The notes below the pieces were generated by a model, which was not told where the DNA came from, did not search any database, and saw only the letters and a program-made list of their open reading frames with translations. Shown one piece after another: positions 1 through 4,903 of a DNA stretch of 5,591 nt. The DNA comes from Kiritimatiellota bacterium. Lineage in GTDB: Bacteria; Verrucomicrobiota; Lentisphaeria; Victivallales; JAADHT01. The position numbers and the translations under genes were made by a program. Location: assembly GCA_013151705.1 (NCBI GenBank), contig JAADHT010000270.1, forward strand, positions 1,563 to 7,153. The letters are read 5' to 3'. Every line of letters starts with the position of its first letter. Position 1 is the first letter of the stretch.

Positions 1-198
1 TTTGTCGCAAGCCTCGGCCTGCCTGCCCCATACGTTGACATCGACGAAGCAGACTTCCTCTTTTTTCTCGTTGTTCGAGGTGTAGACGCGGTTCATCGCC
101 ATTCCGAATTCGCATACGGCCGATCCGTTCGGAGTGAATCGCAATTCCGGATCTCTCGTGAGATTTCCGACGAGGAATACTTTGTTCAACGAAGCCAT
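1..198 (-). CDS. ssb: Single-stranded DNA-binding protein, N-terminal part (runs off left edge)
   Basis: This is the first 66 codons of SSB, which coats single-stranded DNA in replication, recombination and repair. The reading frame is open to the window edge. The protein starts MASLNKVFLVGNLTRDPELR, the classic beginning of the bacterial SSB OB-fold (N-K-V-x-L-x-G-N-L-T-x-D-P-E). It continues with a run ending FVDVNVWGRQAEAC, matching the conserved F-x-x-V-x-x-W-G-R/K-x-A-E strand of the family. The OB-fold is not complete here and the acidic C-terminal tip that recruits partner proteins lies outside. The ATG start at 196-198 is supported by GGGAG (complement of 206-210) seven bases upstream and by the family's usual N-terminus. 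It follows rpsF by 40 nt on the same strand. An rpsF-ssb pairing is common in bacteria, where rpsR and often rplI follow, so those genes may lie beyond the left edge (inference). Confidence 0.95.
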   Translation of the reverse strand, partial: MASLNKVFLVGNLTRDPELRFTPNGSAVCEFGMAMNRVYTSNNEKKEEVCFVDVNVWGRQAEACDK

Positions 199-238
199 TT
201 TGATTCTCCCTGATTGTGACGGGCCGATGCGTGTTCGC

Positions 239-535
239 TCACTCGGGCCTGTCGTAATTATAGGATTGCATGCGAAGAACGGTCTCTTTCAATTTGTACT
301 TGTCTTTGAGAAGAGCGATTTTGTCCGTTTCCATTTCGTGGACGATGGAGAGATAGACCCCAGTCTTCCGTTTTTTGATCGCTCTCGCGAATTGTTTTTT
401 CCCCATTACAACGCTTTTGACGATTTTACCGCCGAATTCGCCCGTGATGAGTTTTTCGATTTCCGCGAGAAACTCTTTTCCGTCGTCTTTGATTTTTCTT
501 TCGTCTAGAATGACGATCGTCTCATACTTTTTCAA
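239..535 (-). CDS. rpsF: Small ribosomal subunit protein bS6
   Basis: This encodes 98 residues of bS6, which binds 16S rRNA together with bS18 in the platform of the 30S subunit. The N-terminus MKKYETIVIL has the usual bS6 form (M-x-x-Y-E-x-x-x-x-x). A central stretch at about residues 45-62 (GKKQFARAIKKRKTGVY) matches the conserved G-x-R-x-L-A-x-x-I-x-K-x-x-x-x-x-Y region. The length fits the short form of the family; there is no acidic C-terminal tail as in E. coli. The start codon is TTG. I accept it because the protein begins exactly where bS6 proteins begin and because a near-perfect AGGAGGTA lies five bases upstream. The pth stop codon sits inside that Shine-Dalgarno sequence and only 4 nt separate the genes, so translation is probably coupled to pth. 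The 40-nt gap to ssb holds only the ssb ribosome binding site. Confidence 0.95.
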   Translation of the reverse strand: MKKYETIVILDERKIKDDGKEFLAEIEKLITGEFGGKIVKSVVMGKKQFARAIKKRKTGVYLSIVHEMETDKIALLKDKYKLKETVLRMQSYNYDRPE

Positions 536-539
536 AATG

Positions 540-1130
540 CTACCTCCTGGAATTGTATCTGTTCATTGCCTTGTTCGTTCCACGGTACAGTATCAGTTTA
601 GCGGCCTCGACCGCCGTATCCAAAGTCCGTTCGAACACCTCTTCGTCGTTTTCGGAAAATTCCGAAAGGACAAAGTCCTTTTGGTTTCCGTTCTCCTCTC
701 TGCCTATGCCTATTCTCAATCTAGTGAACTCAGCGGAACCTAAAAGTCGAATCACCGATTCGACTCCGTTGTGTCCGGCGGAACCGCCGCCCTCTCTGAT
801 TCGAATCGACCCGAGAGGAATGTCGATGTCGTCGTATACGAGCAATATCTCGTTCGGCGCTATTCCGAATTTTCCGCTGACTCGAACGACCGCCTCGCCA
901 CTCGCGTTCATAAAAGTCATCGGCTTCAACAGAAGAAGCTTTTCTCCTTTGCATCTTCCTTCATAGTAGGTCGCGAGGGGAGTCCGCGTCTCCTTGAATG
1001 TCCCGCGGATTTCAACCCGCAACTTGTCAATTGCCATAAATCCGGCGTTGTGTCTGGTTTTCGCGTATTCCTCGCCTGGATTGCCGAGTCCTACAACCAA
1101 ATGCGTTCGGGTGTGGGGAATCTTAGACAT
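540..1130 (-). CDS. pth: Peptidyl-tRNA hydrolase
   Basis: This is a 196-residue peptidyl-tRNA hydrolase (bacterial Pth family). It cleaves the ester bond between tRNA and peptides that drop off stalled ribosomes, returning tRNA to use. The family's catalytic and binding residues are all visible: Asn17 in VVGLGNPG, the catalytic His27 in TRHNAGF, Asn75 in KPMTFMN, Asp100 in YDDIDIP, and His120-Asn121 in GGGSAGHNG. They sit at a constant +7 offset from the E. coli positions (10, 20, 68, 93, 113, 114), which shows an intact fold with a slightly longer N-terminus. Length is normal for the family. The ATG at 1128-1130 has no strong Shine-Dalgarno sequence; the upstream bases are AGCGTGAAAA. It lies 27 nt after rplY and 4 nt before rpsF. 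A ctc-pth neighbourhood is widespread in bacteria, and continuation into rpsF is the arrangement known from Chlamydia. Confidence 0.97.
   Translation of the reverse strand: MSKIPHTRTHLVVGLGNPGEEYAKTRHNAGFMAIDKLRVEIRGTFKETRTPLATYYEGRCKGEKLLLLKPMTFMNASGEAVVRVSGKFGIAPNEILLVYDDIDIPLGSIRIREGGGSAGHNGVESVIRLLGSAEFTRLRIGIGREENGNQKDFVLSEFSENDEEVFERTLDTAVEAAKLILYRGTNKAMNRYNSRR
541..548 (-). promoter_or_regulatory. rpsF Shine-Dalgarno sequence overlapping the pth stop codon
   Basis: The minus strand reads AGGAGGTA here, an almost full match to the anti-Shine-Dalgarno end of 16S rRNA, with five bases to the TTG start of rpsF. The TAG stop of pth (540-542) shares its first two bases with this site. This is the strongest ribosome binding site in the window and probably compensates for the weak TTG start. 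A ribosome finishing pth would stop directly on it, which suggests termination-reinitiation coupling (inference). Confidence 0.8.
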
Positions 1131-1157
1131 TTTTCACGCTGGAAGCCCGTTCTGACG

Positions 1158-1823
1158 TTATTCGGAATCTTCTTTATTCTCCTCTTCAGTCTCTTCGGAG
1201 TCGCCATCAGCTTTGTCGCCTTCACCCTCGACACCTTCCTCTTCCGCGACCTCAGGCTCTTCTTCGGCTTTCGGCATAGCGACTTGCACAACAGTCTGAT
1301 CGGTTTCCAATACGGAAGTAACTCCTTCCGGGAAGGTCAAATCCGTTACATGAATCGAGTCGCCGATTTCGAGCTCGCTGATGTCCACGTCAATGAATTC
1401 CGGGAGTGTGAGCGGAGTACAGCTTATCTCGATTTCGTGGATTTGCTGTTCCAGAACACCGCCTTGCGTCACTCCGATCGGAGTTCCCGACACGTGTATT
1501 GGAATGGATGCGGTTATGATCTCGTCCATTTTCACTTCGAGGAAGTCAACGTGTTTCGGGGCGCCGGTTAGAAAATCGAGTTGTACACTTTTTATAAGCA
1601 CATTGAGATTTTTACCGGAGTTTGGTTTCAACTCCACGATTTGCACATCTTGTCGGGAGACCAAAGTCCACGCTTTCTTGTCCAGAAGAATGTGTTTGGG
1701 GTCGGCCCCGTGACCATAGATTATGGCTGGAACTTTTCCGGTTTTTCGGTCTCTTCTGGAGGCGGCGGAACCACATTTCGTCCTCGCCTCCATTTCCAAA
1801 ACTGGTGTCTTTTTGTTTGTCAT
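1158..1823 (-). CDS. rplY: Large ribosomal subunit protein bL25, long CTC/TL5 form with acidic tail
   Basis: This encodes 221 residues of bL25 in the long form also called CTC or TL5, which binds 5S rRNA in the 50S subunit. Residues of about 8-95 form the 5S-binding domain, with the family signature G-K-V-P-A-I-I-Y-G at about 29-37 and HVDFLEV at 91-97. Residues of about 98-184 are the C-terminal beta domain of the long form, including GVTQGGVLEQ and DVDISELEIGDSIHV. From residue 186 to the end the protein is a low-complexity acidic tail with 20 Glu or Asp in 36 residues, as often seen in this family. The ATG at 1821-1823 is preceded by AGGA (complement of 1831-1834) seven bases upstream. It is 44 nt downstream of prs, and that gap holds only a small 5-bp hairpin at 1847-1859. 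The prs-ctc-pth order is also known from Bacillus. Confidence 0.96.
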   Translation of the reverse strand: MTNKKTPVLEMEARTKCGSAASRRDRKTGKVPAIIYGHGADPKHILLDKKAWTLVSRQDVQIVELKPNSGKNLNVLIKSVQLDFLTGAPKHVDFLEVKMDEIITASIPIHVSGTPIGVTQGGVLEQQIHEIEISCTPLTLPEFIDVDISELEIGDSIHVTDLTFPEGVTSVLETDQTVVQVAMPKAEEEPEVAEEEGVEGEGDKADGDSEETEEENKEDSE

Positions 1824-1867
1824 CGTTTATTCCTATGTTTGATGGTGGAAACAATTTCCGTCCCTTC

Positions 1868-2833
1868 TCATTTTCTTTTCGCCTTGTTTATGTTGAATAG
1901 AGATGAGACTGACATTCCCTCGCTTATGTAGTTTATCGCTTTCGCCAGAAGCTCGGCGATGCTAAGCACCTTTATCTTTCCGTCGCAATCTTCGGACACC
2001 GGGACGGCGTTCGTTGTTACGAGTTCGGTTATCGGACTGGCCATTAGTCTTTCACGGCCCACGTCGTTTATCAGACAGTGCGTCACCGCCGCGAAAACCT
2101 CCTTCGCTCCTTCTTGGCGCAACAAATTCGCGGCGGCGACCAATGTGCCTGACGTCGTTGTCATATCATCGGTCAAAACGCATACCCTGTTCTTGACGTC
2201 TCCCACAAGATGGGAGGATTCGACGGATGTGGCGTCCACTCGGCGTTTGGAGACGACGGCCAAGCCGGCATCGAGCATATCCGAGTACGCATGAGCCATT
2301 TTCACTCCGCCCGAGTCGGGTGAGACTATCACTATATCGTCTTTTATACGGTCGCGGAGATATGGAACTATGACTGGTGAGGCGTAGAGATGATCAACAG
2401 GGATGTCAAAAAAACCTTGGATTTGCTGCGCATGCAGATCCATCGTGAGAATCCTGGACGCCCCGGCGACTGTGATGAGATTTGCGACCAGTTTGGCGGT
2501 GATGGGAACGCGCGGCTGGTCTTTTCTGTCTTGGCGAGCGTATCCATAGTATGGAATGACCGCCGTTATCCTGGATGCCGACGCACGCTTGGCGGCATCA
2601 ATCATTATAAGTAGCTCCATAAGGCTTTCATTGGGTGAGAAGCAGATTGGTTGGACAATGAAAATGTCGGCGTTCCGTATGTTCTGACGGTATTTCACGA
2701 ACGTCTCGCCGTCTGGAAATCTGGATATCTCGACATCGCCCATTGGTATTTTGAGATGTTTGCAGATATCCTTGGTCAAAGGTCTGTTCGAGGTTCCGGA
2801 GAACACGAAAAGTTTTTGCGCGCCATTAAACAT
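1868..2833 (-). CDS. prs: Ribose-phosphate pyrophosphokinase (PRPP synthase)
   Basis: This encodes 321 residues of PRPP synthase, which transfers pyrophosphate from ATP to ribose 5-phosphate to make PRPP for purine, pyrimidine, NAD, histidine and tryptophan synthesis. Family motifs appear in order: FPDGE at 39-43, YYGYARQDRK at 95-104 (ATP-binding region), VPITAKLVANL at 109-119, MDLHAQQIQGFF at 131-142 with His134 as the conserved metal/ATP ligand, SPDSGGV at 171-177, the catalytic KRR at 196-198, and the PRPP-binding loop TDDMTTTSGT at 221-230. The loop is unusual: E. coli has DDMIDTGGT, so the third acidic residue is Thr and the first Gly is Ser. Length is normal. The ATG at 2831-2833 has GGAG (complement of 2844-2847) ten bases upstream. 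It is the first gene of the minus-strand operon, behind a candidate promoter and a long structured leader. Confidence 0.97.
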   Translation of the reverse strand: MFNGAQKLFVFSGTSNRPLTKDICKHLKIPMGDVEISRFPDGETFVKYRQNIRNADIFIVQPICFSPNESLMELLIMIDAAKRASASRITAVIPYYGYARQDRKDQPRVPITAKLVANLITVAGASRILTMDLHAQQIQGFFDIPVDHLYASPVIVPYLRDRIKDDIVIVSPDSGGVKMAHAYSDMLDAGLAVVSKRRVDATSVESSHLVGDVKNRVCVLTDDMTTTSGTLVAAANLLRQEGAKEVFAAVTHCLINDVGRERLMASPITELVTTNAVPVSEDCDGKIKVLSIAELLAKAINYISEGMSVSSLFNINKAKRK

Positions 2834-2860
2834 TGCGGTCTTGCTCCATAATATTGGGGA

Positions 2861-2877
2861 GAACCGATTTTCGGTTC
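2861..2877 (-). repeat. Perfect inverted repeat (7-bp stem, 3-nt loop) just upstream of prs
   Basis: The RNA strand reads GAACCGA-AAA-TCGGTTC. It lies 13 bases upstream of the prs Shine-Dalgarno sequence and is not followed by a U run, so it is not an intrinsic terminator. It competes by one base with the possible CTCC/GGAG pairing that would cover the ribosome binding site. Confidence 0.7.
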
Positions 2878-2917
2878 ACTTGGTTCTTCGCGGGTGAAAC
2901 CACCACCCTCCCGCGTT

Positions 2918-2943
2918 TCTCGTTGAACCCTGTTTCAACAAGA
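2918..2943 (-). repeat. 10-bp hairpin in the prs leader
   Basis: TCTTGTTGAA pairs with TTCAACGAGA across a 6-nt loop (ACAGGG) on the transcribed strand, with one G-U pair. It is the longest stem in the leader. The GTTCAAC in it resembles a tRNA T-loop, but there is no T-stem or acceptor stem around it. Confidence 0.65.
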
Positions 2944-2967
2944 GTCTTGACGGGGAAGACCCAATTG

Positions 2968-3004
2968 CCGACGAGCGGCGAAGCTCCCCGCGGAAAGCCG
3001 TCGG
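2968..3004 (-). repeat. Compound stem at the 5' end of the prs leader
   Basis: CCGACG (RNA from 3004 to 2999) pairs with CGTCGG (2973 to 2968). Between them, GCTTTC and GGGAGC (2983-2998) can form an inner hairpin with a CGCG loop, using two G-U pairs. This makes a compact two-level structure beginning only a few bases after the predicted transcription start. Confidence 0.5.
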
Positions 3005-3012
3005 GGATCGAT

Positions 3013-3040
3013 ACTATAATAGCCTTTCAATTCCTTGCAA
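3013..3040 (-). promoter_or_regulatory. Candidate sigma-70-type promoter of the prs operon
   Basis: On the minus strand TTGCAA (3035-3040) and TATAGT (3013-3018) are separated by 16 bases, four of six matches to each consensus hexamer. An A-rich tract (complement of 3053-3062) lies upstream and could act as an UP element. The predicted start is near 3006. The opposite strand shows TATAAT at 3015-3020, but without a matching -35 box, so I favour the minus direction. Confidence 0.5.
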
Positions 3041-3109
3041 CAGCGTTTCAATCTTTTTTTCAAGATAATTTCCCCGTATTTCTTGTAGAATTTGATTTTC
3101 GGGGATAGA

Positions 3110-3139
3110 TTGATCTTTCGTCAAGTCTTTTGTTTTAAT
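3110..3139 (+). promoter_or_regulatory. Weak candidate promoter of the metallophosphoesterase gene
   Basis: TTGATC (3110-3115) and TTTAAT (3134-3139) are 18 bases apart, with TG at 3131-3132 in the extended -10 position. A start near 3146 would leave a leader of only about 15 nt before the ATG at 3161. The region is AT-rich and other placements are possible. Confidence 0.28.
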
Positions 3140-3160
3140 TCCGGCGGGATGCTGAATACA

Positions 3161-3898
3161 ATGAGAATAGGCGTTTTCGGAGACATCCATAACAATTACG
3201 AGGCGTTGACCGCCTGCCACCAAGTCTTCGCGGAGGAAGGCGTGGACACTATTGTGTGCACTGGCGACGTGGTTGGGTACGGAGGCTCGCCCGTCGAGTG
3301 TTTGAATTTCATGATGGAGCATGAAATTTCCTGCGTCAAAGGCAATCACGACTATTATACGACCAAGTCCGACGACGACTGGGATATTCAACCTTATGCT
3401 AAAACAGTCGTTCGCTGGATGCAGGACACGCTCGACTCCAAATACATTGAATGGTTGGACGCACTCCCATATTCTATTGAAATTGAAGGTGTCACCTTTA
3501 CCCATTCCTCTCTCGAGGTGCAGGATGGGACATCCTGGCCCTACATTCTCAACGCTCAAACCGCGATGTTCCATTTTTTCATGCAGAAAACCAGGATATG
3601 CTTTTTCGGGCACACGCATATTCCATTGCTTTTCAGCGGCTCGGAGGGCGATGTTAAATTCGAACTGTTGGCCAGCGGCCTGCTTCCGGCATCCCCCGAT
3701 TTGAAATTGCTGCTCAATCCCGGGTCAGTCGGACAGCCCAGGGATTTCGACTCAAGGGCGGCTCTCGTGATTTTCGATACGGACGACGAGTCGGTGGAGC
3801 TTTACAGAGTTGAATATGATATTGAATTAGCGCAGGAGAGAATCCTTGACGCCGGTCTGCCTCTGGAGTTGGCTAGAAGACTCTCTTCCGGCAGGTGA
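3161..3898 (+). CDS. Calcineurin-like metallophosphoesterase, YfcE-like
   Basis: This encodes 245 residues of a two-metal phosphoesterase. All family motifs are present: GDIHNN at 7-12 (Asp8, His10), GDVVGYG at 35-41 (Asp36), GNHD at 61-64 (Asn62, His63), a metal-ligand His115 in FTHSS, GHTH at 150-153, and NPGSVGQPRD at 186-195. The last motif is typical of YfcE-like and related small bacterial phosphoesterases. The C-terminal segment of about 50 residues ends in an AGLPLELARRL-type helix that I regard as normal for this subgroup. Members act on phosphodiesters or phosphomonoesters, but the natural substrate cannot be read from the sequence, so no gene symbol is given. I chose ATG 3161 because MRIGVFGDIH is the usual N-terminus; GGCGGG lies 12 bases upstream. 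An in-frame ATG at 3149 and a TTG at 3092 would add residues with no family match. It is divergent from prs and 223 nt before fabG. No signal peptide is seen. Confidence 0.9.
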   Translation: MRIGVFGDIHNNYEALTACHQVFAEEGVDTIVCTGDVVGYGGSPVECLNFMMEHEISCVKGNHDYYTTKSDDDWDIQPYAKTVVRWMQDTLDSKYIEWLDALPYSIEIEGVTFTHSSLEVQDGTSWPYILNAQTAMFHFFMQKTRICFFGHTHIPLLFSGSEGDVKFELLASGLLPASPDLKLLLNPGSVGQPRDFDSRAALVIFDTDDESVELYRVEYDIELAQERILDAGLPLELARRLSSGR

Positions 3899-3941
3899 TT
3901 CCGTGTTCTCCTAAAGGAAACGAACGTCGATTGAAGGCATG

Positions 3942-3953
3942 CGGCGATCGCCG
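3942..3953. repeat. Perfect 12-bp palindrome
   Basis: The sequence CGGCGATCGCCG equals its own reverse complement. As DNA it could be a protein-binding dyad; as RNA it would give only a 4-bp stem. It lies 44 bases after the phosphoesterase stop codon. Confidence 0.6.
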
Positions 3954-3969
3954 GTCTCACCATTCGATG

Positions 3970-3983
3970 TTCGCCGCGGCGAA
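3970..3983. repeat. Perfect 14-bp palindrome between direct repeats
   Basis: TTCGCCGCGGCGAA equals its own reverse complement and is flanked by the direct repeats ATTCGATG at 3962-3969 and 3987-3994. The whole unit lies just upstream of the candidate fabG promoter, a suitable place for a regulator site. No known operator is recognised. Confidence 0.6.
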
Positions 3984-3995
3984 TAAATTCGATGC

Positions 3996-4025
3996 TTGCA
4001 CGCTATGTGTGTTCGACGTTTAGAT
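3996..4025 (+). promoter_or_regulatory. Weak candidate promoter of fabG
   Basis: TTGCAC (3996-4001) and TTAGAT (4020-4025) are 18 bases apart. Transcription would start near 4032, giving a leader of about 90 nt. The matches are modest, but an independent promoter is plausible given the 223-nt gap. Confidence 0.3.
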
Positions 4026-4037
4026 TCAAAATTAAAG

Positions 4038-4051
4038 ATTGTGAGAACAAT
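4038..4051. repeat. ATTGT-GAGA-ACAAT dyad near the predicted fabG start of transcription
   Basis: Two 5-bp arms are separated by four bases, placed just after the predicted start of transcription where a repressor could bind. A shared look with the lac operator (ATTGTGAG, ACAAT) is probably coincidence. This is a sequence observation only. Confidence 0.4.
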
Positions 4052-4121
4052 ATCGCTCCTCGGAGCGGGCATTCAACATTGATGTTTTACTGATGACGTC
4101 ACAAAAAGGAATGGTTGGGAT

Positions 4122-4859
4122 ATGAAATTTGAATACTCGGATTACAACGTGATAGTGACTGGAGGCACCAGGGGAATCGGGAAGGCTGTCACCGAGGCCT
4201 TTCTTGAAGCCGGGGCCTCGGTCACTGCTGTTTACGCCGCTAATGACGCCGCCGCCGCCGATTTGCGCGAGGCGTTGGCGGGGCGGCCTCTGACCACCGT
4301 CAAGCTGGACATTTCCAATTATGCCGATGTGGAATCGTTCTTCGAAGATTTTGATAAAAAACATGAATCTCTGGAGGTGTTGGTCAACAACGCCGGAATA
4401 AGACGCGACGGAGTCGTGGGTATGATGCCTGAGGCTGATTGGAGCGCGGTGATCGATACTAATTTGTCCGGCACGTTCAATATGAGCAAGTTCGCCTTGA
4501 TGAAAATGCTCCAACACAAATACGGCAGAATCATAACGATAACCTCCCCCTCCGGGAGGATGGGATTCGCGGGGCAGGCCAACTACGCGGCGTCTAAAGC
4601 AGGACAGGTCGCTCTTATGAAATCTTTGTCGAAGGAGGCTGCCAGGCGGTCTATTACCGCGAATTGCGTCTCACCCGGCTTTATCGACACCGAACTGATA
4701 GCCGATCTACCTCCCGAGATGAGGAAGGAGTATTCCAATCAGGTTCCTTTGAAGCGATTCGGCACTACCGTGGAAGTCGCGTCCTCGGTGCTTTTCCTCG
4801 CCGCGAGGGAATCTTCATACATCACGGGATCGGTGCTCGAGGTGACGGGCGGAATATAG
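4122..4859 (+). CDS. fabG: 3-oxoacyl-ACP reductase, FabG-type SDR
   Basis: This encodes 245 residues of a classical short-chain dehydrogenase/reductase matching FabG, which reduces 3-oxoacyl-ACP to 3-hydroxyacyl-ACP with NADPH in type II fatty acid synthesis. The Rossmann motif TGGTRGIG is at 13-20, a conserved Asp63 is in KLDIS, and NNAG is at 89-92. The catalytic tetrad is Asn114 (DTNLSG), Ser142 (ITSPSG), Tyr155 and Lys159 (ANYAASKAG). SPGFIDTE at 184-191 and YITGSVLEVTGG at 233-244 match the C-terminal FabG motifs. Arg17 after the TGGT fits NADPH preference. Length is normal and the end is a few residues shorter than in E. coli. The ATG at 4122 has AAGGA eleven bases upstream. Another SDR family member cannot be excluded, but the FabI-like gene that follows supports a fatty-acid or polyketide-like role. 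Confidence 0.88.
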   Translation: MKFEYSDYNVIVTGGTRGIGKAVTEAFLEAGASVTAVYAANDAAAADLREALAGRPLTTVKLDISNYADVESFFEDFDKKHESLEVLVNNAGIRRDGVVGMMPEADWSAVIDTNLSGTFNMSKFALMKMLQHKYGRIITITSPSGRMGFAGQANYAASKAGQVALMKSLSKEAARRSITANCVSPGFIDTELIADLPPEMRKEYSNQVPLKRFGTTVEVASSVLFLAARESSYITGSVLEVTGGI

Positions 4860-4903
4860 GGAAGGCGCTCGAAATTAGAAACAAATTCGAAATGCAAATG
4901 CCT

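Larger units (their letters stand above)
2834..3006 (-). promoter_or_regulatory. Structured 5' leader of the prs operon (candidate cis-regulatory RNA)
   Basis: If transcription starts about seven bases after the -10 box at 3013-3018, prs has a leader of about 170 nt. Read 5' to 3' on the minus strand it can form, one after another: a 6-bp stem 2999-3004/2968-2973 closing an inner hairpin at 2983-2998, a 5-bp hairpin 2944-2960, a 10-bp hairpin 2918-2943, a 6-bp GC stem 2889-2894/2910-2915, and a 7-bp hairpin 2861-2877. CTCC (complement of 2858-2861) can also pair with the prs GGAG (2844-2847), which would hide the ribosome binding site. I see no rho-independent terminator with a U run and no ORF with a start site. 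It does not match any riboswitch class that I can recognise by eye. The hairpins are seen in the sequence; a regulatory role is inference. Confidence 0.45.
3899..4121. other. Intergenic region upstream of fabG, rich in dyad symmetry
   Basis: No gene is visible in these 223 bases. They hold two GC-rich palindromes (3942-3953 and 3970-3983), a direct repeat of ATTCGATG at 3962-3969 and 3987-3994 flanking the second palindrome, an 8-bp inverted repeat (AACGTCGA at 3923-3930 with TCGACGTT at 4013-4020) enclosing both, a possible promoter at 3996-4025, ATTGT-GAGA-ACAAT at 4038-4051, a CGCTC/GAGCG hairpin at 4054-4067, AACAT-TG-ATGTT at 4075-4086, and TGACGTCA at 4094-4101. AAGGA at 4106-4110 is the likely fabG ribosome binding site. 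No convincing terminator with a T run follows the phosphoesterase gene. Confidence 0.6.

Noticed and set aside
134..508. Plus-strand open frame opposite ssb and rpsF
   Set aside because: Both minus-strand genes are secure by motif, start site and ribosome binding site; this frame shows no family resemblance.
771..1571. Long plus-strand open frame (266 codons) opposite pth and rplY
   Set aside because: It is antisense to two clearly conserved genes, its product has no recognisable motif, and it has no ribosome binding site. It is a by-product of codon bias on the other strand.
1847..1859. Small hairpin GGAAA-TTG-TTTCC (minus strand) between prs and rplY as a terminator or processing site
   Set aside because: A 5-bp AT-rich stem with a 3-nt loop and no U run is too weak to call.
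2900..2945. Possible tRNA in the prs leader, because of a T-loop-like GTTCAAC
   Set aside because: No matching T-stem, anticodon arm or 7-bp acceptor stem can be drawn around it. The bases form a plain 10-bp hairpin instead.
3092..3160. N-terminal extension of the metallophosphoesterase from TTG 3092 or ATG 3149
   Set aside because: The added residues match nothing in the family, neither start has a well-placed Shine-Dalgarno sequence, and MRIGVFGDIH from 3161 is the standard beginning.
3014..3619. Minus-strand open frame (201 codons) opposite the metallophosphoesterase
   Set aside because: The plus-strand frame carries every metallophosphoesterase motif, and this antisense frame shows none of its own. 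It would also cover the prs promoter.
4038..4051. Lac-operator-like sequence as evidence for a LacI-type repressor
   Set aside because: Only the outer arms match and the spacing differs. No LacI-family gene is in the window. It is kept only as a dyad.
4111..4125. Four-codon reading frame (ATG to TGA) overlapping the fabG start, a possible coupling leader peptide
   Set aside because: AAGGA lies directly against its ATG with no spacer, so initiation there is unlikely. Such tiny frames arise easily by chance.
4032..4517. Minus-strand open frame (161 codons) opposite fabG
   Set aside because: It is antisense to a well-supported SDR gene and has no recognisable domain or start signal.
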